Assembly: GCF_003610995.1 (NCBI RefSeq)
Contig: NZ_CP032543.1
Coordinates: 1,736,001 to 1,800,000, forward strand
Direction: 5' to 3'
Length of the DNA stretch: 64,000 nucleotides
From: Streptomyces griseus subsp. griseus
GTDB taxonomy: Bacteria; Actinomycetota; Actinomycetes; Streptomycetales; Streptomycetaceae
The notes under the pieces are model-generated. The model was not told where the DNA came from, did not search any database, and worked only from the letters and a program-made list of their open reading frames with translations. Position 1 is the first letter of the stretch, and each line of letters begins with the position of its first letter. Positions 25,497-35,400 of this stretch are shown piece after piece. The translations under genes were made by a program, and so were the position numbers.

Positions 25497-26264
25497 TCAG
25501 GTACGGGTGACGGCCAGGCTCGTCACATAGGCCTCCCGGACCGTCCCGCCGGGGAAGGCGGCGGCCAGCAGGGCGCGTTCCCGCTCCAGTACGGACGTGG
25601 CCACCTCCCGTTCCGCGACCAGGAAGACCGAGTGGCTGGCCAGGTTGGCGAGGTGGACGTCGAGGGACACCTCGCGGCTCCACTCCACCTGCCGGGTGCG
25701 GAAGTCCACCCCGGCGGGGAGCTCGGCCCGGAGCCGGGTGTCGGGGTCGTACGCCGCCACGTGTTGGTCCTCCTGCCCCTCACCGAAGGCGTCCAGCACC
25801 CGCCGCCTCTGATCACCGATCCACTCCACCCGCGGGTCGGAGTCGTTCCACCACAGGGCGAGCGCCCCGCCCGGCCGCAGCACCCGGCGCGCCTCGGGTA
25901 CGGAGCGGGCGGGATCGGTCCAGTGCCAGGACTGGGCATACGTGATCAGGTCCAGCGACCCGGTCCGCAGCGGGAGTTGATTGCCGTCACCCCGCACCAC
26001 GGGCACGTGCGGCAGGCCCCGGCGGAGCTGCTCCGCCATCCCGTCACCCGGCTCCACCGCCGTAACCCTGGCGCCCCGGCCGTCCAGCAGGGCGGTGGCG
26101 ATCCCGGTCCCGGCCCCCACGTCCGCGACCCGCGCTCCGGCCAGGGAGCGGCCGGACAGCTCCTCGACCGCGTCCAGCAGGGCGGGCGGGTAGGAGGGCC
26201 GGTGGGCGGCGTAGGAGGCGGCCACCGCGTCGAACGAGCGGGCACGGGCTGAGTTCGTCGTCAT
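25497..26264 (-). CDS. Class I SAM-dependent methyltransferase
   Basis: A 255-aa protein with the Methyltransf_11 fold. Motif I is ARVADVGAGTGIATALL, motif II VTAVEPGDGMAEQL, and the post-motif region contains LDLITYAQSWHWTDP and LRPGGALALWWND, the usual end of the core. The substrate is not predictable. The ATG at 26264 follows GGAGGG. The upstream extension to 26441 is not coding-like. The gene lies 27 nt downstream of the lipoprotein start in the same direction, but with its own ribosome binding site. Confidence 0.92.
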   Translation of the reverse strand: MTTNSARARSFDAVAASYAAHRPSYPPALLDAVEELSGRSLAGARVADVGAGTGIATALLDGRGARVTAVEPGDGMAEQLRRGLPHVPVVRGDGNQLPLRTGSLDLITYAQSWHWTDPARSVPEARRVLRPGGALALWWNDSDPRVEWIGDQRRRVLDAFGEGQEDQHVAAYDPDTRLRAELPAGVDFRTRQVEWSREVSLDVHLANLASHSVFLVAEREVATSVLERERALLAAAFPGGTVREAYVTSLAVTRT

Positions 26265-26509
26265 CCCTCCATGATGTTCCCTCGGCTGGAGAGTGGCTGC
26301 CGCCCGGCCTCTCCGGGGGTGGCCCGACGGGCCGGATCCATGAGTGAGTTGGCCAGTCACGTGACCGTCATGGAAGCGGGGATGCCGGTGGCGGGCGGGA
26401 ACGGCTGGGCGCGGTGTTCGTCCCGGTGGAGACGGGACCACCCCGACGGCCGAGGATGAATCCGTGCAGGCCTCTGGTCCCCCCGCGTACCCATCAGTAC
26501 ATTGACACC

Positions 26510-27415
26510 ATGTCTAACACGCAGCCAGCGGCGGTCGCGTCCGAGCGGACGCCCCTCAAGGCCCGCAAGGTCTCCTTCGGCTGGGAGAAGACCCCCTTGC
26601 ACTGGGTGCCGGGCGACCCCTTCACCACGCACACCATCAATGTGCTCCACCTGCTGCTGCCGGCCGGGGAGCGGTGGTTCATCCATGTGTACCGGCAGGT
26701 TCTCCCGTACATCCATGACGAGCAGCTCCGCGAGGACGTCATCGGGTTCATCGGGCAGGAGGCCGTGCACTCGCAGGCCCATGACGATGTACTGCCGCAT
26801 CTGCGGGAGTTGGGGCTGGACCCGACCCCGTACACCGCGCAGGTCGACTGGTTCTTCGAGAAGCTGCTCGGGGACCGGACACTGCCGCCGGGGCGGCCGT
26901 CGCAGTGGTGGCTGATGGAGCGGGTGGCCATGATCGCGGCGATCGAGCACTACACCGCCTTCCTCGGCGACTGGATCCTGAACGCGGAGGCGCTGGACCG
27001 CAAGGGCGCCGATCCGACCATGCTGGATCTGCTGCGCTGGCACGGGGCGGAGGAGGTGGAGCACCGGTCGGTGGCGTTCGAGGTGTTCATGCACGTCGAC
27101 GGCGGCTACCGCAGGCGGGTGCGGACCTGGGCGGCGGCCTTCTCGGCGCTGGTCTTCCTCTGGCAGCGCGGGACCCGGTTCTTCATGGAGAACGATCCGA
27201 GCCTGCTGGACGGGAAGGCCTCGTTCAAGGCGTTCCACACCAGCGGCAAGGAGGGGACGCTGCCCAGCACGGGGGCGATCCTGCGGTCCATACCCAGCTA
27301 CCTCAGCCGCTCGTACCACCCCTCCCAGGAGGGCAGCACGGCCCAGGCCGTCGACTACCTCGCCCACTCGCCCGCGGCGCTCGCCGCCGAGGCCCGTACG
27401 ACGGGAACGTCCTGA
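26510..27415 (+). CDS. Metal-dependent hydrolase-like protein (PF10118 type)
   Basis: A 301-aa protein resembling the predicted metal-dependent hydrolase family. Likely metal ligands are in FIGQEAVHSQAHDDVL, AAIEHYTAFLGDW and WHGAEEVEHRSVAFEV, a ferritin-like E-x-x-H pattern. The substrate is unknown. A TACATT at 26498-26503 ends 6 nt ahead of the ATG with no ribosome binding site, suggesting a leaderless transcript. The ferredoxin reductase gene follows after 3 nt, so the two form an operon; the combination suggests an oxidative step in lipid or hydrocarbon metabolism, which is inference. Confidence 0.85.
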   Translation: MSNTQPAAVASERTPLKARKVSFGWEKTPLHWVPGDPFTTHTINVLHLLLPAGERWFIHVYRQVLPYIHDEQLREDVIGFIGQEAVHSQAHDDVLPHLRELGLDPTPYTAQVDWFFEKLLGDRTLPPGRPSQWWLMERVAMIAAIEHYTAFLGDWILNAEALDRKGADPTMLDLLRWHGAEEVEHRSVAFEVFMHVDGGYRRRVRTWAAAFSALVFLWQRGTRFFMENDPSLLDGKASFKAFHTSGKEGTLPSTGAILRSIPSYLSRSYHPSQEGSTAQAVDYLAHSPAALAAEARTTGTS

Positions 27416-27418
27416 CCC

Positions 27419-28504
27419 ATGGCCCTGCCCCGTCTGCGTACCGTCGCCCTCGTCGCCGGTACCGCCCTGCTCACCCGGCGGGCGCTCCGCCGCCGGATCG
27501 CCCGGTCCCCGCTGTGGCCGATGCCCGCCCTGGCGGAGCCGGTCTCCGGCCATTCGCAGCGGCGGGCGACCAGCATCCGGCGGCTGCTCATCACCGAGCG
27601 TGCTTCCGTCGCCGACGGAGTCGTACGACTACGGCTGGAGGGGGCCGCGTTGCCGCGCTGGCAGCCCGGCGCCCACCTCGACCTCGTGCTGCCCTCCGGG
27701 CTCGTGCGGCAGTATTCGCTCTGCGGTGATCCGGACGACCCCGGTACGTACACCGTCGCGACCCGGCTGGTGGAGGACGGGCGGGGCGGGTCGCGGGAGG
27801 TGCACGAGCAGCTCCAGGAGGGCGCGGAGATCGAGGTGCGCGGGCCGCGCAACCGGTTCCCGCTGGTGGAGGCGGAGGCGTACGTCTTCGTCGCGGGCGG
27901 GATCGGGATCACCCCGGTCCTGCCGATGCTGCGCTCGCTGGCCGCGCGCGGTGCCGACTGGCGTCTGCTGTACGGGGGTCGCTCCCGGGGATCGATGCCT
28001 TTCCTGGACGAGGTCGAGAAGCTCGGCGCCGAGGGCGGACGGGTGACCGTGGTCGCGCAGGACGAGGCCGGGCATCCGGACGCCGCCGCCGTACTGGCGG
28101 ACATCGCGCCCGGCACGGCCGTCTACTGCTGTGGACCCGAGCCCCTGATGGACGCCGTCACCGCCGCCCTCCCCGAGGGGTGCACCCTGCATCTGGAGCG
28201 GTTCTCCGCGGCGACGGCCGACGCGGTGGGTGCGGTGGACTCCTCCGCCTTCGAGGTGGAGCTGCACCGCAGCGGGCGGACCGTGCGGGTCGCCGCCGGG
28301 CAGTCGGTGCTGGCCGCCGTCCGCGAGGAGCTGCCCCATGTCTCGTACTCCTGCGAGCAGGGTTTCTGCGGGACCTGCCAACAGCGCGTCCTGGAAGGTG
28401 AGATCGACCACCGGGACGAGCTGCTGACCGATGACGAGCGCGGCGATTCGATGCTGATCTGCGTCTCGCGCTGCCGGGGCGCGCGGCTCGTCCTGGACCT
28501 GTAG
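27419..28504 (+). CDS. Ferredoxin/flavodoxin reductase with C-terminal 2Fe-2S domain
   Basis: A 361-aa phthalate-dioxygenase-reductase-like protein. After a short hydrophobic N-terminus, the FAD domain contains GLVRQYSLCGDPDDPGTY (R-x-Y-S type), the NAD(P) domain has FVAGGIGITPVLPMLRSL and YCCGPEPLMDAV, and residues about 280-361 form a plant-type ferredoxin with CEQGFCGTC plus a fourth Cys in LICVS. It transfers electrons from NAD(P)H to a partner oxygenase or hydroxylase. The ATG lies 3 nt after the preceding stop, so it is expressed with the upstream hydrolase-like gene, its likely partner. Confidence 0.93.
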   Translation: MALPRLRTVALVAGTALLTRRALRRRIARSPLWPMPALAEPVSGHSQRRATSIRRLLITERASVADGVVRLRLEGAALPRWQPGAHLDLVLPSGLVRQYSLCGDPDDPGTYTVATRLVEDGRGGSREVHEQLQEGAEIEVRGPRNRFPLVEAEAYVFVAGGIGITPVLPMLRSLAARGADWRLLYGGRSRGSMPFLDEVEKLGAEGGRVTVVAQDEAGHPDAAAVLADIAPGTAVYCCGPEPLMDAVTAALPEGCTLHLERFSAATADAVGAVDSSAFEVELHRSGRTVRVAAGQSVLAAVREELPHVSYSCEQGFCGTCQQRVLEGEIDHRDELLTDDERGDSMLICVSRCRGARLVLDL

Positions 28505-28539
28505 ACGCCACGCGTCCGCGCCCCGGTTAGGCTGTCCGG

Positions 28540-29286
28540 ATGACGACCGGGGTACGGCGCAGGATGGGCGTCGACGAGCGCAGGCAGCAACTGATCGGCG
28601 TCGCGCTGGACTTGTTCAGCCGGCGCTCCCCCGAGGATGTGTCGATCGACGAGATCGCCGCCGCCGCGGGCATCTCACGGCCACTGGTCTACCACTACTT
28701 CCCGGGGAAGCAGAGCCTGTACGAGGCGGCGCTGCGGCGTGCGGCGGACGAGCTGGCCACCCGTTTCCTGGAGCCGCCCGAAGGGCCTCTGGGTGCACGG
28801 CTGCTCCGGGTGATGGGGCGGTTCTTCGACTTCGTCGACGAGCACGGGCCGGGCTTCTCGGCGCTGATGCGCGGCGGTCCGGCCGTCGGTTCGTCCACCG
28901 CCAACGCCATGATCGACGGGGTGCGGCAGGCCGCGTACGAGCAGATCATCACGCATCTGGGGGTGGAAGACCCGCCCGCCCGGCTGGAGTTGGTGGTCCG
29001 CTCCTGGGTCTCGCTGGCCGAGTCGACCGCGCTGATCTGGCTGGACGGCCGGCGCATCCCGCGTGAGGAGCTGGAGACCCAGCTCGTGCACGACTTCGCC
29101 GCACTGGCGGCCGTCAGCGCCGCGTACGACCAGGAGATGGCGGGCATCGTGCTGCGGGTGCTCTCCCAGGAGCCCGCGGAAGGGCCGTTCGGGGAGCTGC
29201 TGAGCCGGCTCTCCGCCCTCGCCCCCGCCGTACCGGCAGTCCCGGCAGTCCCGGCACAGCGGTTGCCCCGCGACGAAAGCCCCTGA
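28540..29286 (+). CDS. TetR family transcriptional regulator
   Basis: A 248-aa repressor. The N-terminal helix-turn-helix is RRQQLIGVALDLFSRRSPED then DEIAAAAGISRPLVYHYFPG, a standard TetR pattern. The C-terminal ligand domain is all helical, and the tail is Ala/Val/Pro-rich with a duplicated short element (PAVPAVPAVPA). TAGGCT at 28528-28533 ends 6 nt ahead of the ATG and no ribosome binding site is visible, so the transcript is probably leaderless. It probably controls the hydrolase/reductase pair upstream. Confidence 0.93.
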   Translation: MTTGVRRRMGVDERRQQLIGVALDLFSRRSPEDVSIDEIAAAAGISRPLVYHYFPGKQSLYEAALRRAADELATRFLEPPEGPLGARLLRVMGRFFDFVDEHGPGFSALMRGGPAVGSSTANAMIDGVRQAAYEQIITHLGVEDPPARLELVVRSWVSLAESTALIWLDGRRIPREELETQLVHDFAALAAVSAAYDQEMAGIVLRVLSQEPAEGPFGELLSRLSALAPAVPAVPAVPAQRLPRDESP

Positions 29287-29299
29287 GCCGACACCACCC

Positions 29300-30004
29300 C
29301 TACGCCGGAAGGCCGTTGTGGTGGGAGACGCGGCGGGCGGCGGCCAGGAGGGCGTGGATCTGCGGGCCCGCCTGGTCGATGTCGGTCACCGGCTTCGGGA
29401 ACGGCAGCCGGACGTCCCGGTGGCTGCGCGGGTACTCCAGGCGCAGCGTCACCCCGTAGCGGTCCATCGCCAGCGGCACCGCCCGCACCATCCCCCGGTC
29501 CGGGTGCGGGCGGACCAGGCGCAGCAGCAGCGGCACGAGCTCGCTGTGGTCGTCGACCAGGTGCGTCAGCATGCCCGCCTCGCACGCGGCGACCGGGTCG
29601 GTCTCCGTCCGTTCCAGCTCCTCCAGCGTGACGAACGTACGCCCCTCGGCGTCCTCCAGGACCGCCTGGCCGAACTCCATGCAGGTGGAGGCCTCGGTGT
29701 CCGTGCTGTACGGCGCCGCCAGCAGACCGGTGACCGTGACCCGGGCACGGAGTCGGTCGCGTACGGGAGTGGGGGCGATGTCCGTGAACTCCAGGCGCGC
29801 CGGGACCCGCTGTCCGGCCGCGGCGTGGCCGCCCTCGGCGGGGGCGTGCAGGTGGATGTGGCCCATCGCCCCCGTGCCGTCCAGGCGGCGGACTTCGGTC
29901 TGCACCCCCTCGCTCACCACCGTCATCGAGTGGGCGACGACGAGGATCGACCGGACGCGCTCGGCGCGGGTCGGCTGCGTGGCACGGGCGCTGAAAGGAC
30001 GCAT
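29300..30004 (-). CDS. DUF2470 domain protein, probably iron regulated
   Basis: A 234-aa protein related to the split-barrel haem-utilisation (HugZ-like) family. The N-terminal half is the barrel (GHIHLHAPAEGGHAAAGQRV, ARVTVTGLLAAPYS), and the C-terminal part (AACEAGMLTHLVDDHSELVP, MDRYGVTLRLEYPRSHRDVR) is the DUF2470 domain. HugZ-type proteins degrade haem to release iron; activity here is inferred. A near-consensus iron box lies 41 nt upstream, which fits an iron-scavenging role. GGAG lies 7 nt before the ATG. Confidence 0.82.
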   Translation of the reverse strand: MRPFSARATQPTRAERVRSILVVAHSMTVVSEGVQTEVRRLDGTGAMGHIHLHAPAEGGHAAAGQRVPARLEFTDIAPTPVRDRLRARVTVTGLLAAPYSTDTEASTCMEFGQAVLEDAEGRTFVTLEELERTETDPVAACEAGMLTHLVDDHSELVPLLLRLVRPHPDRGMVRAVPLAMDRYGVTLRLEYPRSHRDVRLPFPKPVTDIDQAGPQIHALLAAARRVSHHNGLPA

Positions 30005-30044
30005 CCGAGTTCTCCAGAGGCGGTCAGGAAACCCAAGCGGTTAC

Positions 30045-30063
30045 TTAGGCATGCCTAACCTAA
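30045..30063 (-). promoter_or_regulatory. Iron box (DmdR/IdeR operator)
   Basis: On the minus strand the 19-mer TTAGGTTAGGCATGCCTAA matches the actinobacterial iron-box consensus TTAGGTTAGGCTAACCTAA except at three central positions. It contains the perfect palindrome TTAGGCATGCCTAA. It stands just ahead of the DUF2470 gene and should make it repressed by DmdR with ferrous iron. Confidence 0.9.
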
Positions 30064-30114
30064 CTCACGATGTACGGGTCGGGGTAGTCCGCCGTCAGGA
30101 TCCGTCCTTCCGCG

Positions 30115-32319
30115 TCACTCCCCCGGATCGCGCTCCCATGGCTCCTGGAGCTGAAGCCCGCTCCGCAGCGCCGCCGCCAGGCCGGCCTCCGCGTTGTCCG
30201 CCTGGCCGCGCTCGAAGGCGCGCTGGTAGGCCTCGTCGCCCACCGCCGCCCGGGCCTGGAGCTCGCAGGTCTCGCGGACCGGGCCCAGCTCCGGCGTACC
30301 GCGCTGGGGGTGGCCGACCATCCGCCAGTACGCGTGCCCGGTGCCGTACACCCTGGCGGCCTGGGCCCCCGCGCCCTGGGCTGCGATCGCGGCGGCCAGG
30401 ATGTCCAGGCCCAGCGCGATGCCGAAGCTGTCGCGGAGCCGGTGCTTGCCCACGAGCATCGCCCGGGCGTGCGCGGCGGAGGCCTCCGGGCGGCCCTGGA
30501 GCAGGGCGATCAGGGCGAGCTGGTAGTCCGCGTAAGAGCGGGTCCAGTGCTCACCGCCCCGCTCGCAGGACCGGCGCAGCGCGGCGGCGGCCCGCCCGGA
30601 CTCGGTGAGCCGGCCCAGTGCGGTGAGCGCGAAGACGGTGATGAGGCGGCAGCGCAGCCGGTGGGCGGACTCGGCGGGGGCGTCACCATCCGACTCCGCG
30701 GAGGCGGTGCCCCCACCGGAATCGGAGGCCGTGGCCCGCTGCTCCGCGGACCCCCCGTCGGGGGGAGCCGTCTCCGTCATCCGCAGCACCCGTTCGGCCG
30801 CCTCCAGCGCGGCCGCGGGTTCGCCGTTCATCAGCTGGGTGAGGCCGGAGAGATAGGTGGCGCCGAGCATGCCCTCGTCGTCCCGGTCGTGGAGCGCGAT
30901 GGCCGTGCAGAGCGCCCCGTACTTCTCGGCGGTCGCGAAGTCTCCCTGGAGCAGGGCCGCCACCCCGAGCACCCACTGCAACCGGGTCCGGTGCGGACCC
31001 TCCACCGGGCCGGATTCCAGGGCCCGTTGGGCGTAGCCGCGGGCCTCCGACAGATGGCCGCAGCAGGCCCAGAAGAAGCCGACCCGGCCCGCCATCTCCT
31101 GGGCCCCCGCCACATCGTGGGCCAGCAGGTGGTCCAGGGCGGCGCACAGGTCCAGGTGGGCGTCGGCGACCCTGTGGTACCAGGAGACCTGGTCGGGGCC
31201 GGTCCAGCCGTCATGGGCGCGGCGGGCGAGGCCGAGGAAGCAGGCGGCGTGGCGGTCGGCGGCGGCCCGCTCCTCGCCCAGCTCGACGAGCCACATGCGG
31301 CCGTACTCGCGCAGGGTGTCCAGCATCCGGTAGCGGGTGCCGTCCGGCTGGACGACCGACTGGGCGACGAGCCCTTGCAGCGCCCGGTCCACCTCGTCCG
31401 CAGTGAGCGGCCCCCCGGTGCACACCTCCCGGGCCATCTCCTCGTCGAAGTCCGTACGCAGCAGGGTGAGCCGGGCCCACAGCAGCCGCTCCAGCGGGGT
31501 GCACAGCTCGTGGCTCCAGCCGATCGTCGTGCGCAGGGTGCGGTGGCGGCGGGGCCAGAGGGAGTCGTCGGCGAGCAGGTCGAGGCGGGAGGCGGTGAGG
31601 TCCTCGGCGTCGACCGGGGAGTCGAAGCGGGTCCCGATGCGGGTGGCGAGCTGGGCCACGGTGTGGCGGCCGATACCCGCCGCGGCCAGTTCGATGGCGA
31701 GCGGGATGCCTTCGAGGCGGCGGCAGATGTCGGCGGCGGCCGCCCGGTCGCCCGGCGCCCCCAGCCCCGCGTGCGGGTCGCCGGCGCGCAGCCGGTCCTC
31801 GAAGAGCTGGAGCGCGTCGGGAGCGCCGTCGACGGGGAGCGGCTGGATGCGTACGACGTGCTCGCCCCGGGTGGCGAGCGGCTGCCTGCTGGTGACCAGG
31901 ACGGTCAGGCCGGGCGAGGTGGTGAGCAGCTCGGCCAGCAGATGGGAGCAGGGGGCGCGGAGGTGTTCGGCGGAGTCCAGGACCAGCAGGAGGCGCTTGT
32001 CACTGAGCCATTCGCAGAGCGCCTCGACGGGCATCCGCAGGGTGTGGTCGGCGAGTCCGACCGCGTCGGAGACCGTGGGGAGCAGGAGCGCGTCGTCGTA
32101 GAGCGGGGAGAGGTCCGCCCACCAGGCGCCGTCGGGGTAGCGGCCGGCGGCCGCGCGGGCCGCCCGGACGGCGAGCCGGGTCTTGCCGACGCCGCCGGGA
32201 CCGATCAGGGTGGTCATCCGCCGCGTGGTCAACGCGAATTCCAGACGGGCCAGTTCGGCCCGCCTCCCGACGAAGCTGCTCGTCTCCTCGGGAAGGAATC
32301 CCACCTTGGTCATCATCAC
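30115..32319 (-). CDS. STAND-like NTPase with TPR-type C-terminus, putative regulator
   Basis: A protein of about 734 aa. The N-terminal NTPase has TSSFVGRRAELARLEFAL, Walker A GPGGVGKT (residues 40-47) and Walker B LLLVLDSAEHL, like the AfsR/LuxR-associated NB-ARC proteins of Streptomyces. The C-terminal half is TPR-like helices (for example LQGDFATAEKYGALCTAIAL) broken by a Ser/Gly/Asp-rich insert near residues 535-575. There is no SARP or LuxR DNA-binding domain at either end, so it may act by protein contact. The start is GTG at 32319 or one of the two ATGs right after it; no strong ribosome binding site decides this. Confidence 0.85.
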   Translation of the reverse strand: MMMTKVGFLPEETSSFVGRRAELARLEFALTTRRMTTLIGPGGVGKTRLAVRAARAAAGRYPDGAWWADLSPLYDDALLLPTVSDAVGLADHTLRMPVEALCEWLSDKRLLLVLDSAEHLRAPCSHLLAELLTTSPGLTVLVTSRQPLATRGEHVVRIQPLPVDGAPDALQLFEDRLRAGDPHAGLGAPGDRAAAADICRRLEGIPLAIELAAAGIGRHTVAQLATRIGTRFDSPVDAEDLTASRLDLLADDSLWPRRHRTLRTTIGWSHELCTPLERLLWARLTLLRTDFDEEMAREVCTGGPLTADEVDRALQGLVAQSVVQPDGTRYRMLDTLREYGRMWLVELGEERAAADRHAACFLGLARRAHDGWTGPDQVSWYHRVADAHLDLCAALDHLLAHDVAGAQEMAGRVGFFWACCGHLSEARGYAQRALESGPVEGPHRTRLQWVLGVAALLQGDFATAEKYGALCTAIALHDRDDEGMLGATYLSGLTQLMNGEPAAALEAAERVLRMTETAPPDGGSAEQRATASDSGGGTASAESDGDAPAESAHRLRCRLITVFALTALGRLTESGRAAAALRRSCERGGEHWTRSYADYQLALIALLQGRPEASAAHARAMLVGKHRLRDSFGIALGLDILAAAIAAQGAGAQAARVYGTGHAYWRMVGHPQRGTPELGPVRETCELQARAAVGDEAYQRAFERGQADNAEAGLAAALRSGLQLQEPWERDPGE

Positions 32320-32390
32320 CGTCCGGCACGCTGGGGCAGAGGGCGCCGGTGAGCCGACCGCCCCGGGCGGAACTCCTGCCGCACGAACCG

Positions 32391-32429
32391 GGCCGGTCCC
32401 GCCCCCAGGTAGCGGGGGCGGGACCGGCC
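32391..32429 (-). terminator. Terminator hairpin downstream of the pullulanase gene
   Basis: A perfect 16-bp stem (32391-32406 with 32414-32429) with a 7-nt loop lies 68 nt after the pullulanase stop. Confidence 0.88.
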
Positions 32430-32496
32430 GGGTGGACCAGGACGGCCTGCGCGGCTCCTTCGCCGACGTCTGTCGTCACCGTAGTCCCGGTGGCTG

Positions 32497-35400
32497 TCAA
32501 CGCAGGACGAAGACCGCCACCGTCCGTCCCGGTACGGTGAAACTGGCCGATTTCGCGTCGTATCTGGCTCGTTTGACCGTAAGATCCGCACCTGTGGCCT
32601 GGACCGGGTGCAGGGCGTACGTCTTCCCCGCCGGTGCGGCGAGCCGCTGGGTGGCGGTGTCCGGGGTGGCGTTGAGGACGACGGCGAGCTTGCCCAGCCG
32701 CATGGTGATCGCGCCGGGGGTCTCGTCCTTGCCGGAGAGCGGGAAGGACAGGGCGGACTGCACCTGCCCGGTGGTGGCGAGCGAGAACCCCTTCTCGGTG
32801 GCGCGGATGGTGAGCAGGTCGCGGTAGGCGGCCGAAGCGCCTTCGATCTGGGCGCAGTTGGGCGCGATCGTGGCGGAGGCCGTCAACAGCGGCTTTGCGT
32901 AGGACCACTTGTCCTGGTTGTCGGCGGCGGGCGGCAGGCCGCGGCCGAAGCCGTTGCCGTCACGGCAGTCCCAGTGCAGGGCGTTGAACCAGTCGCCGCT
33001 GTCGTAGGAGTTGCGGTCCAGCGACTTGGAGCGCAGCAGGTCCGTGCCCGCCTGGGAGAGCGAGGGGCCTTGCGACAGGACGGAGGCGCCCAGCGCGACC
33101 ACCTGGGCCCTGGCCCGCTCGGCGGCCGTGGTTCCGGCCGGGAGCTTGAAGGCGAGGGTGTCGAAGAGCGTCTCGTTGTCGTGGGCGTCGGAGTAGGCCA
33201 GTGCGTCGCCGGGGACGGCCGCGTATCCGGCGGGTGCCCCGTTGTAGTCGACGTCCGAGCCCTTGACCGTCCGCCCGGAGGTGTCGGTGAAGGTGTAGTC
33301 GGCCAGGTTGCCGGAGAGCCCGACCTTGATCAGGTCCTGGTAGTGCAGCAGCCGGGCCTTCTGCTCGGCGCGGGTGCCGTTGGCCGGGGAGGAGTTGGGG
33401 TCGGTGTAGAGGCCGGTGGCGAAGCCCTGGACGCCGGGGTCCTCGTCGAAGGGGCCGCCGCCGCGCACGGCGTCACGGGCCCGGTCGGAGAAGGTCGCGA
33501 TGCCGGTGCCGGCCATGTTCTTCTGGGTGGCCTGGACGAAGCGGGCGTCGTCCGCGATCTCGCCGAAGTTCCAGCCCTCCCCGTACAGGATGATCTTCTT
33601 GCCGTCCACGCCGTCCTTGGCGAGGGTGAGCGCGTCCAGCGCCTTGCGGACCGCGAGGATGTTCTCCTTGGGGTGGTGGCCCATCAGGTCGAAGCGGAAG
33701 CCGTCGACCTTGTACTCCTTCGCCCAGGTGACGAGGGAGTCGACGACGAGCTTGCCCATCATGGCGTTCTCGGGCGCGGTGTTGGCGCAGCAGGTGGAGG
33801 TGGCGACGGTGCCGTCCTCCAGGAGCCGCTGGTAGTAGCCGGGCACGATCCGGTCGAGGACCGACTTGTCGTCCTGGCCGGAGGCGACGGTGTGGTTGTA
33901 GACGACGTCCATCACCGTGCGCAGCCCGGCCTGGTTGAGCCCCTGGACCATCTGCCGGAACTCGACCGTGCGCTGGGTGCCGTCGGGGTCGGAGGCGTAC
34001 GAGCCCTCGGGGACGGTGTAGTGGAAGGGGTCGTACCCCCAGTTGAAGCCGTCCTTGGCGGCGGCCTGGGAGACGCAGGCCTGCTGCTCCTCGGAGTCGG
34101 GGGCGTAGACGTGCAGGTCGCAGGCCGGCTTCGCCTGGTCCTTCTTCTGCTCGGGGATGGTCCCGATGTCGAAGACGGGCAGCAGGTGGACGTAGCTGGT
34201 GCCGGAGTCGGCGAGCTTCTTCAGGTGCCGCATGCCCTTGGACCGGGTGTCGGTGAAGGCCAGATACTCACCCGGGTGCTTCGACGTCCGGTCCGTGATG
34301 GAGAAGTCCCGGACGTGCAGCTCCTGGATCTGGGCGTCCCGCAGCGGGGTGGCGGCGGGCTTCTTCAGGGCGGACCAGCCGCGCGGCGCGAGCTTGGGGT
34401 CGGTGAGGTCGACGACGAGGCTGCGGGCGGAGTCGGCGGTCAGGGCGGTGGAGTAGGGGTCGGTGACCTTGTTGGTGACGAGCTTCCGGACGGTGGGCGC
34501 CCAGACGGTGACGGCGTACCGGTAGGGCTTGCCCCGCCAGTCCTTCTTGCCGGTGACCGACCAGACGCCGGTGCGGTCGTCGCGCTTCATCTCGTGCGTA
34601 CGGCCGTCGAGTTCGAGGGCGACGGTCCGGGCGGTCGGGGCCCAGACGGAGAGCGTCGGCGTACCGCCACGGAACACCGGACCGAGCGACGCCGAGGCGG
34701 CTCTCCTCCCGTACAGGTCGTCGAGAATTCCCGCTGTCTGTACGCCGGTGGCCGCGAGCAGAGCGCCGTTGGCGGCCCGCTGCGTGGCGATGAGCTGGCC
34801 GCGCAGGGACTCACGGACGCGGTCCCGGTCGCGCGGGTCGACGGTGAAGGCCGGATAGTCCTTCAGGTGCGGGAACTTCGCCTTCTGCGCGTCACTGAGC
34901 GAGGCCGAGGTGAGCCGCAGCCACTGGCCCTCGTCGGAGAGCGCCCCGCCGACGACGGAGATGCCGCCCTTCTCGGCGTACACGAGCTGCTGGCTGGTGG
35001 CGTCGGTCGTCTTCACCTTCCAGACGACGGTGTCCGCGTCGATCCACTGCGCCTCGGCCTTGGTCAGGTCGGGGGCCGCGCCGCCGCCGGCCTGCGGGAG
35101 CAGGTAGCCGGACTTGCCGCCGAGCATCCAGACCTCGTGGCCGTACGTGGCGAGGTCGAGGGACTGGTCGCTGGAGAGGTCCTTCTCGTCACCCTTGTGC
35201 AGGATGTAGCTGAGCGAGGTGGCACCGTCGGTGAGCGGCACCTCGAAGGTGACCCCGTAGGCGTCCTTACTGACCGGCATCAGCGGTTTGGCCCAGTCGG
35301 TGGGCTCCTTGGCGCCGGTCCAGGTGTGCAGCCCCCAGCCGTCGTAATCGCCGTCGGCGCGGTGGTAGTTGAGAACGGCCTTCGTGGTGTCCTGCGGCGG

